A program made the translations under genes and the position numbers. The notes below the pieces were generated by a model that worked only from the letters and a program-made list of their open reading frames with translations, was not told the origin of the DNA and did no database searches. 34,119 bases of DNA from CAZPAN01 sp964581165 (GTDB lineage Bacteria > Actinomycetota > Coriobacteriia > Coriobacteriales > CADBOM01): the NCBI GenBank assembly GCA_964581165.1, contig CAZOMM010000013.1:1-34119 (forward strand), given 5' to 3'. This document shows, one piece after another, positions 24,898 through 32,296 of this stretch (positions within the stretch are counted from its first letter, which is position 1; each line of letters begins with the position of its first letter).

Positions 24898-25848
24898 ATG
24901 AGACTACTGGTTATAAACAACAAAAGCTCGGGACTCGGTGATAGCGCCATCTACGACTTCCTCCGAATAATCGGTGAGGCTGGCGATGAGCTAGTTGTCC
25001 GAAACGTCTCGCCAGACAAGTCGACAAGCGAACTGGTAGCCGATGCCGAAAGCTTTGATGTAGTGGTTGCAGCTGGTGGAGATGGCACGGTTGCCTCTGT
25101 TTGTTACGAGCTTCGATACAGAAAAGTTCCTGTTGTGCCATTTCCGGCTGGAACGGGCAATCTACTCAGCATGAATCTCTCTAGCCCCGAAGAGCCAAGA
25201 GCCATTGCAGATATGGTACGCAAACGCAATATCGAAACCTATGATCTAGGCGAACTGGAGTACACCAACGAGAGCGGAACTCATTGTCGGCATGGCTTTG
25301 CAATAATGGCAGGTGCCGGCTATGACGCAATGATCATGGATTCTGCAACGGGTCTAAAGGGGATACTTGGACAGAACGCCTACTATGTCTCGGCTCTGAT
25401 CACAGAAAAGCCAACCAAAGCCAAAATCACACTGATCGTCGATGGAAAAAAATACAACACCTCTGGTATTGGAGTTGTATTGGTTAACTTTGGAAAGATA
25501 GCCCCAGACATCTCGGTTACACACGTTAACGATGCTCAAGACGGACTACTCGAGGTTGTGGTTCTTAAGGCTGACAATAAGTTAATGCTGATACCAGCGC
25601 TTGTGGCCGCCATTCTCGACAAGAGAGGGCAGTTCCCAACCAGAACCGGAGTTTTAGAGATTTATGCGGGTAGAGAGGTTGAAGTTATTACCAATCCTGT
25701 TTTACCAATTCAGTTTGATGGCGAGATGGCACACGCTCACACACCCTTAAAAGCCAAGGCCCTTCCTGGTGCTCTTGATGCAATTGTTGATGATGAGGAG
25801 CTTGTAAGACTAGAGACACTGAGACTACTAGATGGGTCTCGACAGTAA
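24898..25848 (+). CDS. Diacylglycerol/sphingosine kinase-family lipid kinase
   Basis: This is an ATP-dependent lipid kinase of the DgkB/YegS group. It probably phosphorylates diacylglycerol for recycling into phospholipid. The 316 residues hold the N-terminal catalytic domain with AAGGDGTVASV (GGDGT at 60-64) and PFPAGTGNLLSM (81-92). The C-terminal beta domain has AGAGYDAMIM near 141 and ends with the family motif PIQFDGEMA near 285. There is no membrane segment, as expected for a soluble peripheral enzyme. Only a weak AAGAAG precedes ATG 24898. It converges on the histidine kinase gene with a 43-bp gap. Confidence 0.92.
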   Translation: MRLLVINNKSSGLGDSAIYDFLRIIGEAGDELVVRNVSPDKSTSELVADAESFDVVVAAGGDGTVASVCYELRYRKVPVVPFPAGTGNLLSMNLSSPEEPRAIADMVRKRNIETYDLGELEYTNESGTHCRHGFAIMAGAGYDAMIMDSATGLKGILGQNAYYVSALITEKPTKAKITLIVDGKKYNTSGIGVVLVNFGKIAPDISVTHVNDAQDGLLEVVVLKADNKLMLIPALVAAILDKRGQFPTRTGVLEIYAGREVEVITNPVLPIQFDGEMAHAHTPLKAKALPGALDAIVDDEELVRLETLRLLDGSRQ

Positions 25849-25854
25849 TCCCGT

Positions 25855-25903
25855 CCTCACAGCTGACCTCACAGCTGTCCTCACGGCCCCCTCACAGCAC
25901 AGC
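25855..25903 (-). repeat. 12-bp x4 array that copies the histidine kinase stop codon
   Basis: CCTCACAGCTGA (25855-25866), CCTCACAGCTGT (25867-25878), CCTCACGGCCCC (25879-25890) and CTCACAGCACAGC (25891-25903). On the minus strand this begins as GCTGTGCTG-TGA, the last codons and stop of the kinase. GCTG-TGA-GGAC is then reiterated up to the lipid kinase stop. Confidence 0.85.
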
Positions 25904-26917
25904 TTTAGGGAATATGATCTCAAAACAGGCCCCGCCGTCTCGACGATTGTGAGCCTTGATAACACCACCCTGGGCGGCAATAAGTTCTTTAGCAAGCGCC
26001 AAACCAATGCCAAGGCCTTGTGGGTTAACCTCGCTAATGCTGCTGTTGGCACCCCTATAAAAGCGCTCAAATATATGCGGGAGATCCTCTTTTGAAATCC
26101 CCGGCCCGTTATCACAAATGCTAATTCTTGTTGCTAGGCTATCTTCTGTAGTAGAAATCTCAACAAGTCCACCTTTAGGCGTATGCTCTAGGCAGTTTTT
26201 GAGGATATTTTGCAGGGCTTCGGCCATCCAAGCCCTATCTCCCATAAAAGAAACTTTTTCGTCTAGGGAGAGTTTGAGCTGCACTCCCTTTAGTTCATAA
26301 GAAAGCTCGAAACGCCTAACGCTATCTCTTATAAGCTCCGATAGCGTAATACGAGACATCTCCATTGTTATTACGCCTGAATCTAAGCGAGCAAACTTAA
26401 GCAAGGCCGAGACTAGCCACTGAATATGCTCGATGATAGAGCGCATCTCTCGAAGATATTGCAGTTGTCGCTCGGGATCTTGTTTGTTTCTTAGTGCCAG
26501 CTCGAGTTGAAGTCCAAGTGAGGTAAGAGGGGTTCTAATCTGATGGGAGATATTAGCTAGCGAATCTGCAAGTAAAGATTTTTCGCGCTCCAGCTCCTCG
26601 GCTGCAAGAATGAGCCTAGAACTCATCTTGTCAATCTCGCTGGCGAGTACAGCAAGTTCCCCTTCCTTCATGGAATCAAAGGAGAGATCCCTGGCACCGT
26701 GCAAGATTTCATCCACTTGGTTTGATAGGGTTGCAATATCGAGGTACCTTTTGCGCGCAGACAAGAAGAGGACAACAATTAGCGTTGCGCCGGCGATCAG
26801 GGTCACAAGCACAGCAGGCCAGCTCCCAATCAAGAAGCCCTCTATCAAACAAGCTGCAGCGATAACAGCAATCGATGCCAACACAGCGATATAGAGTTCC
26901 TTATTCCTAAACAGCAT
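25892..26917 (-). CDS. Sensor histidine kinase with minimal extracellular loop
   Basis: This is a membrane sensor kinase for the adjacent response regulator. Two membrane helices (about residues 9-29 and 34-54 from ATG 26917) are joined by only a few residues, so the signal is probably sensed in the membrane or through another protein. A dimerisation helix carries the phospho-acceptor in LANISHQIRTPLTSL (H125). Then come the N box near 245 (LQNILKNCLEH), DNGPGI near 278 and GLGIGLALAKEL near 312. I chose ATG 26917, four bases after the regulator stop (TAAAAAGATG); a TTG at 26944 would add nine residues and overlap the regulator. This architecture is typical of kinases that serve peptide-sensing ABC transporters, such as the one encoded divergently here. 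Confidence 0.93.
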   Translation of the reverse strand: MLFRNKELYIAVLASIAVIAAACLIEGFLIGSWPAVLVTLIAGATLIVVLFLSARKRYLDIATLSNQVDEILHGARDLSFDSMKEGELAVLASEIDKMSSRLILAAEELEREKSLLADSLANISHQIRTPLTSLGLQLELALRNKQDPERQLQYLREMRSIIEHIQWLVSALLKFARLDSGVITMEMSRITLSELIRDSVRRFELSYELKGVQLKLSLDEKVSFMGDRAWMAEALQNILKNCLEHTPKGGLVEISTTEDSLATRISICDNGPGISKEDLPHIFERFYRGANSSISEVNPQGLGIGLALAKELIAAQGGVIKAHNRRDGGACFEIIFPKAVL

Positions 26918-26921
26918 CTTT

Positions 26922-27599
26922 TTAAGCCACAGCTTTGTAACCAAGTCCGCGAACCGTAACTATGATTTGTGGATTTGAAGGATCGTCTTCTATGCGATCT
27001 CGAAGACGCTTTATATAGACAGAGAGAGTGTTGTCTTCTACATAGGCACCTGCATCATCCCAAAGCACCTCTCGCATGCGTTCGCGTGTGATCAGCTTTC
27101 CTTTGTTTAATGCAAATTGCAAAAGTAGACGGTATTCCAGCGCAGAGAGAACAATCTCCTCCCCTCGTTTGGAAACCACTGCGCTTTCTGGATCGATGAC
27201 AATACTTCCTAGTTCTATGGTTGGGGATACTTTTCTAGAACGCCTTAGTGCTGCCGAAATTCGAGCAAGAAGCTCACGGGGCCTAAATGGCTTTGAGATG
27301 TAGTCGTCTGCTCCCATAGAAAGGCCAGCAACTGTGCTTACTTCGTCGCCAGAGGCAGTGAGAAATATCACAGGAGTTGCAGGATTACGTGACTTAAGAG
27401 CGCTACATACCGCAAATCCACTCCCTTGCCTTAAGGTTACATCGAGCAATACGAGATCGATAACATAATCAGGGGAGCTTGCAAGTTCCAGCGCTTTATC
27501 CTGATCCTGAGCGCAAACAACGTCATATCCATCGGAACCTAAAAGTTCCTTTAAGCCAGCAACAATAGAAGGGTCGTCTTCTACCAATAGAATGCGCAC
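26922..27599 (-). CDS. OmpR-family DNA-binding response regulator
   Basis: This is the transcription factor phosphorylated by the neighbouring kinase. The receiver domain (1-120) has the acidic pair D8/D9, phospho-acceptor D53 (LVLLDVTLRQG), T81 and K103 (YISKPFRP). A winged-helix DNA-binding domain covers about 130-225 (LSALEYRLLLQFALNKGK, RERMREVLWD, DNTLSVYIKRLRDRIEDD). The start is GTG at 27599 with AGGAGG seven bases upstream, a strong ribosome site. It is the first gene of the minus-strand pair. The long dyad at 27676-27710 in the divergent spacer is a candidate binding site. Confidence 0.95.
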   Translation of the reverse strand: MRILLVEDDPSIVAGLKELLGSDGYDVVCAQDQDKALELASSPDYVIDLVLLDVTLRQGSGFAVCSALKSRNPATPVIFLTASGDEVSTVAGLSMGADDYISKPFRPRELLARISAALRRSRKVSPTIELGSIVIDPESAVVSKRGEEIVLSALEYRLLLQFALNKGKLITRERMREVLWDDAGAYVEDNTLSVYIKRLRDRIEDDPSNPQIIVTVRGLGYKAVA

Positions 27600-27675
27600 C
27601 TATATTCCTCCTGTGCTACAGCAGTTTTAGTTGCTATGGTAACGCAGAGCTGCTTAGATTTATCTACGCTGGTAA

Positions 27676-27721
27676 AAAGATGACCAAAGTGTCACTTTGC
27701 GATCATCTTTGCGAAAGCAAA
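27676..27721. promoter_or_regulatory. Composite dyad in the regulator/ABC divergent spacer
   Basis: AAAGATGA-CC-AAAGTG-T-CACTTT-GCGA-TCATCTTT (27676-27710) pairs over 14 positions in two nested arms. TTTGC-GAAA-GCAAA (27708-27721) overlaps its right arm, and CTTTGCGA occurs twice 12 bp apart (27695, 27707). It lies 77 bp upstream of the regulator start and about 150 bp upstream of the ABC gene. It is either an operator or an RNA hairpin. Confidence 0.55.
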
Positions 27722-27776
27722 ATCACCAATCATCTATACCGAGTGAAAATCCAAAGCAGCCTGTGGGTCTGATTGG

Positions 27777-27843
27777 TAAAGCAACAGCAATAAAACAACA
27801 GTGATAAAGCAACAGCAACAAGGCAGCATCAATAAAACAACAG
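27777..27843. repeat. 14-bp x5 tandem array before the ABC gene
   Basis: Units at 27777, 27791, 27805, 27819 and 27833 follow TAAARCAACAGCAA, exactly 14 bp apart; the last is 11 bp. The array ends 27 bp before the ABC start codon and will lie in the leader if the promoter is near the dyad. Confidence 0.9.
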
Positions 27844-27870
27844 ACCCGCTCAAAGCAGAGAGGAAAAACT

Positions 27871-28551
27871 ATGGAGTTTTTGACCGTAGATAATCTCACT
27901 CGGATCTATGGATCGGGTCAAACAGCGGTAAAAGCTCTGGATCATGTGAGCTTTTCGATTGAAGCTGGAGAGTTTTTGGCGATCATAGGCTCGTCGGGAT
28001 CCGGCAAGTCGACGCTGCTGCACCTGATGGGAGGAGTGGACAGGCCCACATCGGGCACCGTGAGGCTGCAGGGTGCAGATATCTTTGCACGCAGTGATGA
28101 GCAACTGGCAATCTTCCGTCGCCGCGAGGTGGGCTTGATCTATCAGTTCTACAACCTGATACCAATCCTCAACGTGGTGGAGAACATGACCCTGCCAGTG
28201 CTGATGGACGGACGAAAGGTCAATGAAGAAAGACTGGATAGCCTGCTAGAAACACTCGACCTCAAAGGCAGGGAGCATCACCTTCCAAATCAACTCTCTG
28301 GAGGACAGCAGCAGCGTGTGGCGATCGGCAGGGCGCTGATGAACGCCCCGGCGATTGTCTTGGCAGATGAACCCACCGGCAACTTAGATACCAAAAACTC
28401 AATGGAGATAATGCGCCTGCTCTACGACTCCAATAAACGCCTCGGACAGACTCTGGTGGTGATCACCCACAACGAGGATGTCGCGCTGATGGCCAACCGG
28501 GTGATAGCCATCGAAGACGGACGGATCATCTCCGACGAGAGGAGAAGATAG
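27871..28551 (+). CDS. ABC transporter ATP-binding protein (MacB/LolD-like)
   Basis: This is the ATPase subunit for the downstream permease. The 226 residues hold a complete nucleotide-binding domain: Walker A GSSGSGKST (40-48), the Q-loop region YQFYNLIP, signature LSGGQQQRVAIGRAL, Walker B IVLADEPTGNLD and switch His in VITHNED. The sequence around the signature places it with the MacB/LolD/BceA group, which power mechanotransmission or peptide detoxification, not substrate import. AGAGG lies eight bases before ATG 27871. It ends one base before the permease start, so the two are co-translated. Confidence 0.95.
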   Translation: MEFLTVDNLTRIYGSGQTAVKALDHVSFSIEAGEFLAIIGSSGSGKSTLLHLMGGVDRPTSGTVRLQGADIFARSDEQLAIFRRREVGLIYQFYNLIPILNVVENMTLPVLMDGRKVNEERLDSLLETLDLKGREHHLPNQLSGGQQQRVAIGRALMNAPAIVLADEPTGNLDTKNSMEIMRLLYDSNKRLGQTLVVITHNEDVALMANRVIAIEDGRIISDERRR

Positions 28552-28552
28552 C

Positions 28553-31500
28553 ATGAGCATCTTCTCCAAATTTGCACTCAAATCCCTCAAAGCCAACCGA
28601 ACGCGTACCGCAGTATCTATCGTGGGGATAGCCTTGGCCTGCGCCCTGCTCACAGGGATCGGCACCACGGTCACAAGCCTTCAAGGGATGATGCTCAATG
28701 TCATGATGAGCACAGAGGGATCTTGGCAGGCCATCGCGATGGGGGTGGATGACGAGAGCGTGGAGGGCGCAAAAGCTTCGACAAAGATCACGGATCTCAC
28801 GTCCTCACGCGAGTTGGGCACGGCGAGTTTAGGTGAGGATGACGCAGCCTATCTGGGGAACGTGGGTATCACATTGATGTCACTGCCTGAGGCGCTCAAA
28901 GGGGTCTTGGATCCTAGTGGTGTGCAAATGGCGCTTGTACCCGAGATGTCCAGCGGACGTTTGCCTCAAGCTACAGGAGAGATAGCGCTGCCCGACTATC
29001 TAGAAGGAATGACCTTAGGTGAAGGTTTCCAAGATGCAGGAGTTCGAAGCGAGGGCGAGCTTGCCGTGGGTTCGACACTCAATCTCGATTTGGGACGCTT
29101 TGTAGTGCAAGCACAGGTGATAGAAACGGGAGATTCCGCCGAAGTAGCCTGGAACGGATCTGAGATCTGCGCCGTGCAAGCAATGGCGTTGTTGGCAGCC
29201 GATGGTGCCGACGATGATGTGGAAAACGTGGACAGTCAGGATGCTGCGGATGCCCAGGAGGCCTCAGATACCCAGGAGGCCACAGCCACTCAACAGACTT
29301 CAGATACCCAGGAGGCCACAGCCACTCAACAGGCCGCAAGCAGCCAGCAGGCCACAGTCTCTGTAAATGTAGAGCTTGTTGATGTGGTGAGTCGCGAGTT
29401 CACCGTTGTGGGCTTTTACGACTACAGCGCCACGACCTCGGCCTTAACTGGACAGTATCTTCAAGCGGGAAGCATTGGCCTAGTCTGCGCCGAAGAAAGC
29501 GGCCCGGGAAGCTTGTGCACAATATGGGCCAATACCTCGGTGAGTTCTGGACTCGATGAGCTGCGGGCTTCCTTCGAAAATGCCCTCGGAATCAGCACTG
29601 AAAACGAAGTCGATGCACAGGAATACGCAGAAGGAGAAGCTGAGAGCAGGGCCTCCCCTGATACCAGCTCCGAAATCGAAGATCCAAGCCTTCCCTATGT
29701 GTTGATCCACGAAAACCTGCTCAGATACCAAGGAATCACTGGAGACGGGGAGATATGGATAACGCTTTGGGCATATGCCTCGATACTTGCGGCCGTTGTG
29801 GCCATAGCCGGCATCTTGCTCATATACAACTCATTTTCGATCTCAGTCGCAGAACGCACGCGGCAGTTCGGACTGCTGGCTTCGATCGGGGCCTCGCGCG
29901 GCCAGCTCTCTAGAACGGTGTTTGCCGAGGCCCTTCTCATAGGCGTGATAGCCATCCCGGCAGGCATCCTGATAGGACTTGCAGGCACTGCGATGGTATT
30001 GCAGGCAAGCTCGGGGGCCTTTGCTGTAATCCTAGATTCCACAGAGGGGCTTGGCCTAACAGTAAGTCCGAAGATCTTGCTAATCACGGCGATCGGCGCT
30101 GCAGTAATGATGCTGATAAGCGCTTGGATCCCAGCAATCAGAGCTTCGAAGGTCTCCGCCGTAGATGCTGTACGTCAAAACACGGTAATAAAGTTGTCAA
30201 GACGAGAGATGCGTCGGATCTCCCGCTCCAGTACGATGCCAAACCCCAGAAAAGGCATATGGGGCCGCCTGATGGGATTACCAGGCTTTCTTGCCGGAAG
30301 AAATATGAGGCGAGCCGGATCGCGGGGACGAACCGTAGTGATATCGCTTGCGGTTGGAGTGGTGCTTATAGTTATCACTGGCCTAGTGTCGGCCTATCTC
30401 AATCCGATACAAAGCCGCATAGAAGCGGGTGCAGCAGGCGGAGAGTCCGACATACTTATAAGCGTCTTTGAATGGAACGAGGACGAGGAGAGTTCCAATG
30501 TTGTTACAGGAGTATCGCGAGCCAGGGAGGAACTAGAAAATCTCCAAGGAATCGAACACATAGGCTCAGCCCTCCAGGGACAAACAACAGCTTTTGTTCC
30601 CTCCTCTATATTGCTCGACTCCTCTCGCAAAATTATAGAAGCGGAGCATAAATATAACTCATCGGAGTCGGACCCCGATCCAATCTCTTCTGAGGGTGAT
30701 TACCTAGGCAACGTGGCGATCTTTTACCTAGACGAGACCCTTTGGTATGAGCTAGTTAACGAGATGGGCTTGGATACGCAGAAATTCTGCGATCCTGACA
30801 ATCCGGTGGCAATAGGTCTAGACCGCTACCAAGGTGTGGATCCAGAAAGCCTTAATTACATAGACAGCAAGGTCTTTGCTTCCACCGGAACGATCTCCCT
30901 CTATGCTGTCCGCGAGATCGAAGGCATGATCAGTCTAGGTGTCATCCTCTCCGAAAGTGGGGAACTTGTTGCCGGATATTCCCCCATCGACTCGCTATCG
31001 GATGACGAAGAAACCGAAATTGTGGAGATGTCGCTTACGGAGGTAGGCAGCCGCATGGACATAGAAATCGGAGCCCTTTGCGACAATCCGCCCTCTGTGC
31101 TCAGTGCCGTAGGCTACTACTCGTACATACCCACAATCCTTTTGCCTTCCTATATCGCGCAGAGTGCAGGGGGCATATCGGACGATTTGAGCGATTTGAG
31201 CGATTTGAGCGCCAGCATCTTTGCCACATACACTGGACTTATGGCCTATTCGGCCGATGATCCCGCCGAGGCTGCTACAGAAATTGTCGAGATACTGGAA
31301 GATCTCGATAACATCGCCAACTACAGTGTGATCGACACAACCGAAGATCTAACAGAGGCCATAATGCTATTCAGGGCCATCCAGCTCTTCCTTCTTTGCT
31401 TTACGGTCACCATGCTTGTAGTCGCAATCGCCAATGTGTTCAATACGGTTGCCACCAATATCCTCCTTAGAACCCGTGAGTTCGCGGTGCTGAGATCAAC

Positions 31501-31783
31501 AGGAATGGATAACCGTAGCTTTGTAAGGATGCTTTTTTGTGAGTGTGCCAGCTACGCGATCAGAGGACTGCTGCTTGGGCTAATAGTATCGGCACTGTTA
31601 TCGCTTATCTTTTTGCTGGCGATTAGCATCTCGTTTGAGGACATAAGCTTTAGATTCCCTTGGGCCAGCGCAGGTCTGGCGGTGCTGGTGGTATTAGGAG
31701 TGCTCGCCGCCGGTGTAATCTACGCCTTGCTAAGATCTAGGGCACTCAATACCGTGGAGGTGCTGCGAAACGAGGCGATCTAG
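28553..31783 (+). CDS. FtsX-type ABC permease with two large external domains
   Basis: This 1076-residue membrane subunit partners the ABC ATPase. One helix at about 18-40 is followed by an external domain (about 41-400), three helices (about 402-428, 465-487, 508-530) and a basic cytoplasmic linker (530-592). Then comes a second half: helix at 593-615, external domain (616-940) and three helices (942-966, 1005-1028, 1037-1060). Both FtsX cores show the family pattern (ERTRQFGLLASIGASRGQL and TREFAVLRSTGMDNRSF). Residues 228-266 are a Gln/Thr/Ala-rich insert built from a 36-bp tandem repeat, and DLSDLSDLS at 878-886 is a 9-bp repeat. With the kinase and regulator it suggests a regulated export or resistance module. 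The substrate is unknown. By eye the ABC pair is richer in G+C than its neighbours. Confidence 0.9.
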   Translation: MSIFSKFALKSLKANRTRTAVSIVGIALACALLTGIGTTVTSLQGMMLNVMMSTEGSWQAIAMGVDDESVEGAKASTKITDLTSSRELGTASLGEDDAAYLGNVGITLMSLPEALKGVLDPSGVQMALVPEMSSGRLPQATGEIALPDYLEGMTLGEGFQDAGVRSEGELAVGSTLNLDLGRFVVQAQVIETGDSAEVAWNGSEICAVQAMALLAADGADDDVENVDSQDAADAQEASDTQEATATQQTSDTQEATATQQAASSQQATVSVNVELVDVVSREFTVVGFYDYSATTSALTGQYLQAGSIGLVCAEESGPGSLCTIWANTSVSSGLDELRASFENALGISTENEVDAQEYAEGEAESRASPDTSSEIEDPSLPYVLIHENLLRYQGITGDGEIWITLWAYASILAAVVAIAGILLIYNSFSISVAERTRQFGLLASIGASRGQLSRTVFAEALLIGVIAIPAGILIGLAGTAMVLQASSGAFAVILDSTEGLGLTVSPKILLITAIGAAVMMLISAWIPAIRASKVSAVDAVRQNTVIKLSRREMRRISRSSTMPNPRKGIWGRLMGLPGFLAGRNMRRAGSRGRTVVISLAVGVVLIVITGLVSAYLNPIQSRIEAGAAGGESDILISVFEWNEDEESSNVVTGVSRAREELENLQGIEHIGSALQGQTTAFVPSSILLDSSRKIIEAEHKYNSSESDPDPISSEGDYLGNVAIFYLDETLWYELVNEMGLDTQKFCDPDNPVAIGLDRYQGVDPESLNYIDSKVFASTGTISLYAVREIEGMISLGVILSESGELVAGYSPIDSLSDDEETEIVEMSLTEVGSRMDIEIGALCDNPPSVLSAVGYYSYIPTILLPSYIAQSAGGISDDLSDLSDLSASIFATYTGLMAYSADDPAEAATEIVEILEDLDNIANYSVIDTTEDLTEAIMLFRAIQLFLLCFTVTMLVVAIANVFNTVATNILLRTREFAVLRSTGMDNRSFVRMLFCECASYAIRGLLLGLIVSALLSLIFLLAISISFEDISFRFPWASAGLAVLVVLGVLAAGVIYALLRSRALNTVEVLRNEAI
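29264..29332 (+). repeat. 36-bp x2 in-frame duplication in the permease
   Basis: The 33-bp word that starts TCAGATACCCAGGAGGCC occurs identically at 29264-29296 and 29300-29332, encoding SDTQEATATQQ twice. Partly related units flank it (AQEA, SSQQAT). Confidence 0.9.
31184..31210 (+). repeat. 9-bp x3 in-frame repeat in the permease
   Basis: GATTTGAGC is repeated exactly at 31184-31192, 31193-31201 and 31202-31210, encoding DLSDLSDLS. Confidence 0.9.
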
Positions 31784-31913
31784 GAGCTTCAAGTTCGGGG
31801 GGCGTGGACATTTTTGGACATGCCCTCCATCTATCTAGCTTGCGATTTCAATCAAGCGGTAAGTGCGGTGTGATACGTTTTCTAATGAGTGAAAAGATTA
31901 GAGCTTGTTGGTA

Positions 31914-31926
31914 CGGATAATATCCG
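31914..31926 (+). promoter_or_regulatory. Palindrome upstream of the antitoxin gene, likely operator
   Basis: CGGATA-A-TATCCG is a perfect inverted repeat, extended by GT/AC outside one mismatch, 44 bp before ATG 31971. Ribbon-helix-helix antitoxins usually bind such sites and repress their own gene. A -35-like TTGTTG lies at 31905-31910, but the -10 box is unclear. Confidence 0.55.
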
Positions 31927-31970
31927 CACAATAGAAAATGACTTTGTTTAAATAGAGAGAGACGATAGCT

Positions 31971-32276
31971 ATGGCGATCCAAACAACTGGAAAACAGCAC
32001 CGCATGGATCTTAGACTTACACAAGCTCAGCGGCTCAGCTACGAAAAGGCAGCTGCTCTTAAGGGGCAAACTCTTTCACAGTGGTCTACCAGTAAACTCG
32101 ACGAGGCCGCACGCGCCGATATCGAAGAAGCAAATACGATCAAACTTACCGCCGAAGCATTTGACTCCTTCTGCAAAATACTTGACGAACCCATGCCAAA
32201 AGCCACGCGCGACCTGCTTGCTCGTGAGGATATTTATCGTTTCCGGGGGCGGAGGCGGGGGCGCGCGCATATGTGA
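31971..32276 (+). CDS. DUF1778-type ribbon-helix-helix antitoxin, apparently orphan
   Basis: Residues 10-92 match the DUF1778/TacA antitoxin pattern: RMDLRLTQAQRLSYEKAAAL, then LKGQTLSQWSTSKLDEAAR (the RHH DNA-binding unit), IKLTAEAFDSFCKILDEPMP and ATRDLLARED. Such antitoxins normally precede and neutralise a GNAT acetyltransferase toxin. None is found: the next gene is on the opposite strand, 20 bp away. The last 12 residues (RFRGRRRGRAHM) are basic and come from a G-rich run (32244-32261) that looks unlike a normal family end, so the right side may be a deletion or rearrangement junction. Only a weak AGAGAG precedes the start. A 13-bp palindrome upstream fits autoregulation. Confidence 0.78.
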   Translation: MAIQTTGKQHRMDLRLTQAQRLSYEKAAALKGQTLSQWSTSKLDEAARADIEEANTIKLTAEAFDSFCKILDEPMPKATRDLLAREDIYRFRGRRRGRAHM

Positions 32277-32296
32277 TTCACAGATATCCGAGACAA

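Noticed and set aside
29695..30087. 130-codon minus-strand ORF
   Set aside because: It is antisense to conserved FtsX membrane segments of the permease.
31798..31832. GGGCGTG/CATGCCC inverted repeat after the permease as a terminator
   Set aside because: The stem contains a G-T pair and no T run follows on the plus strand.
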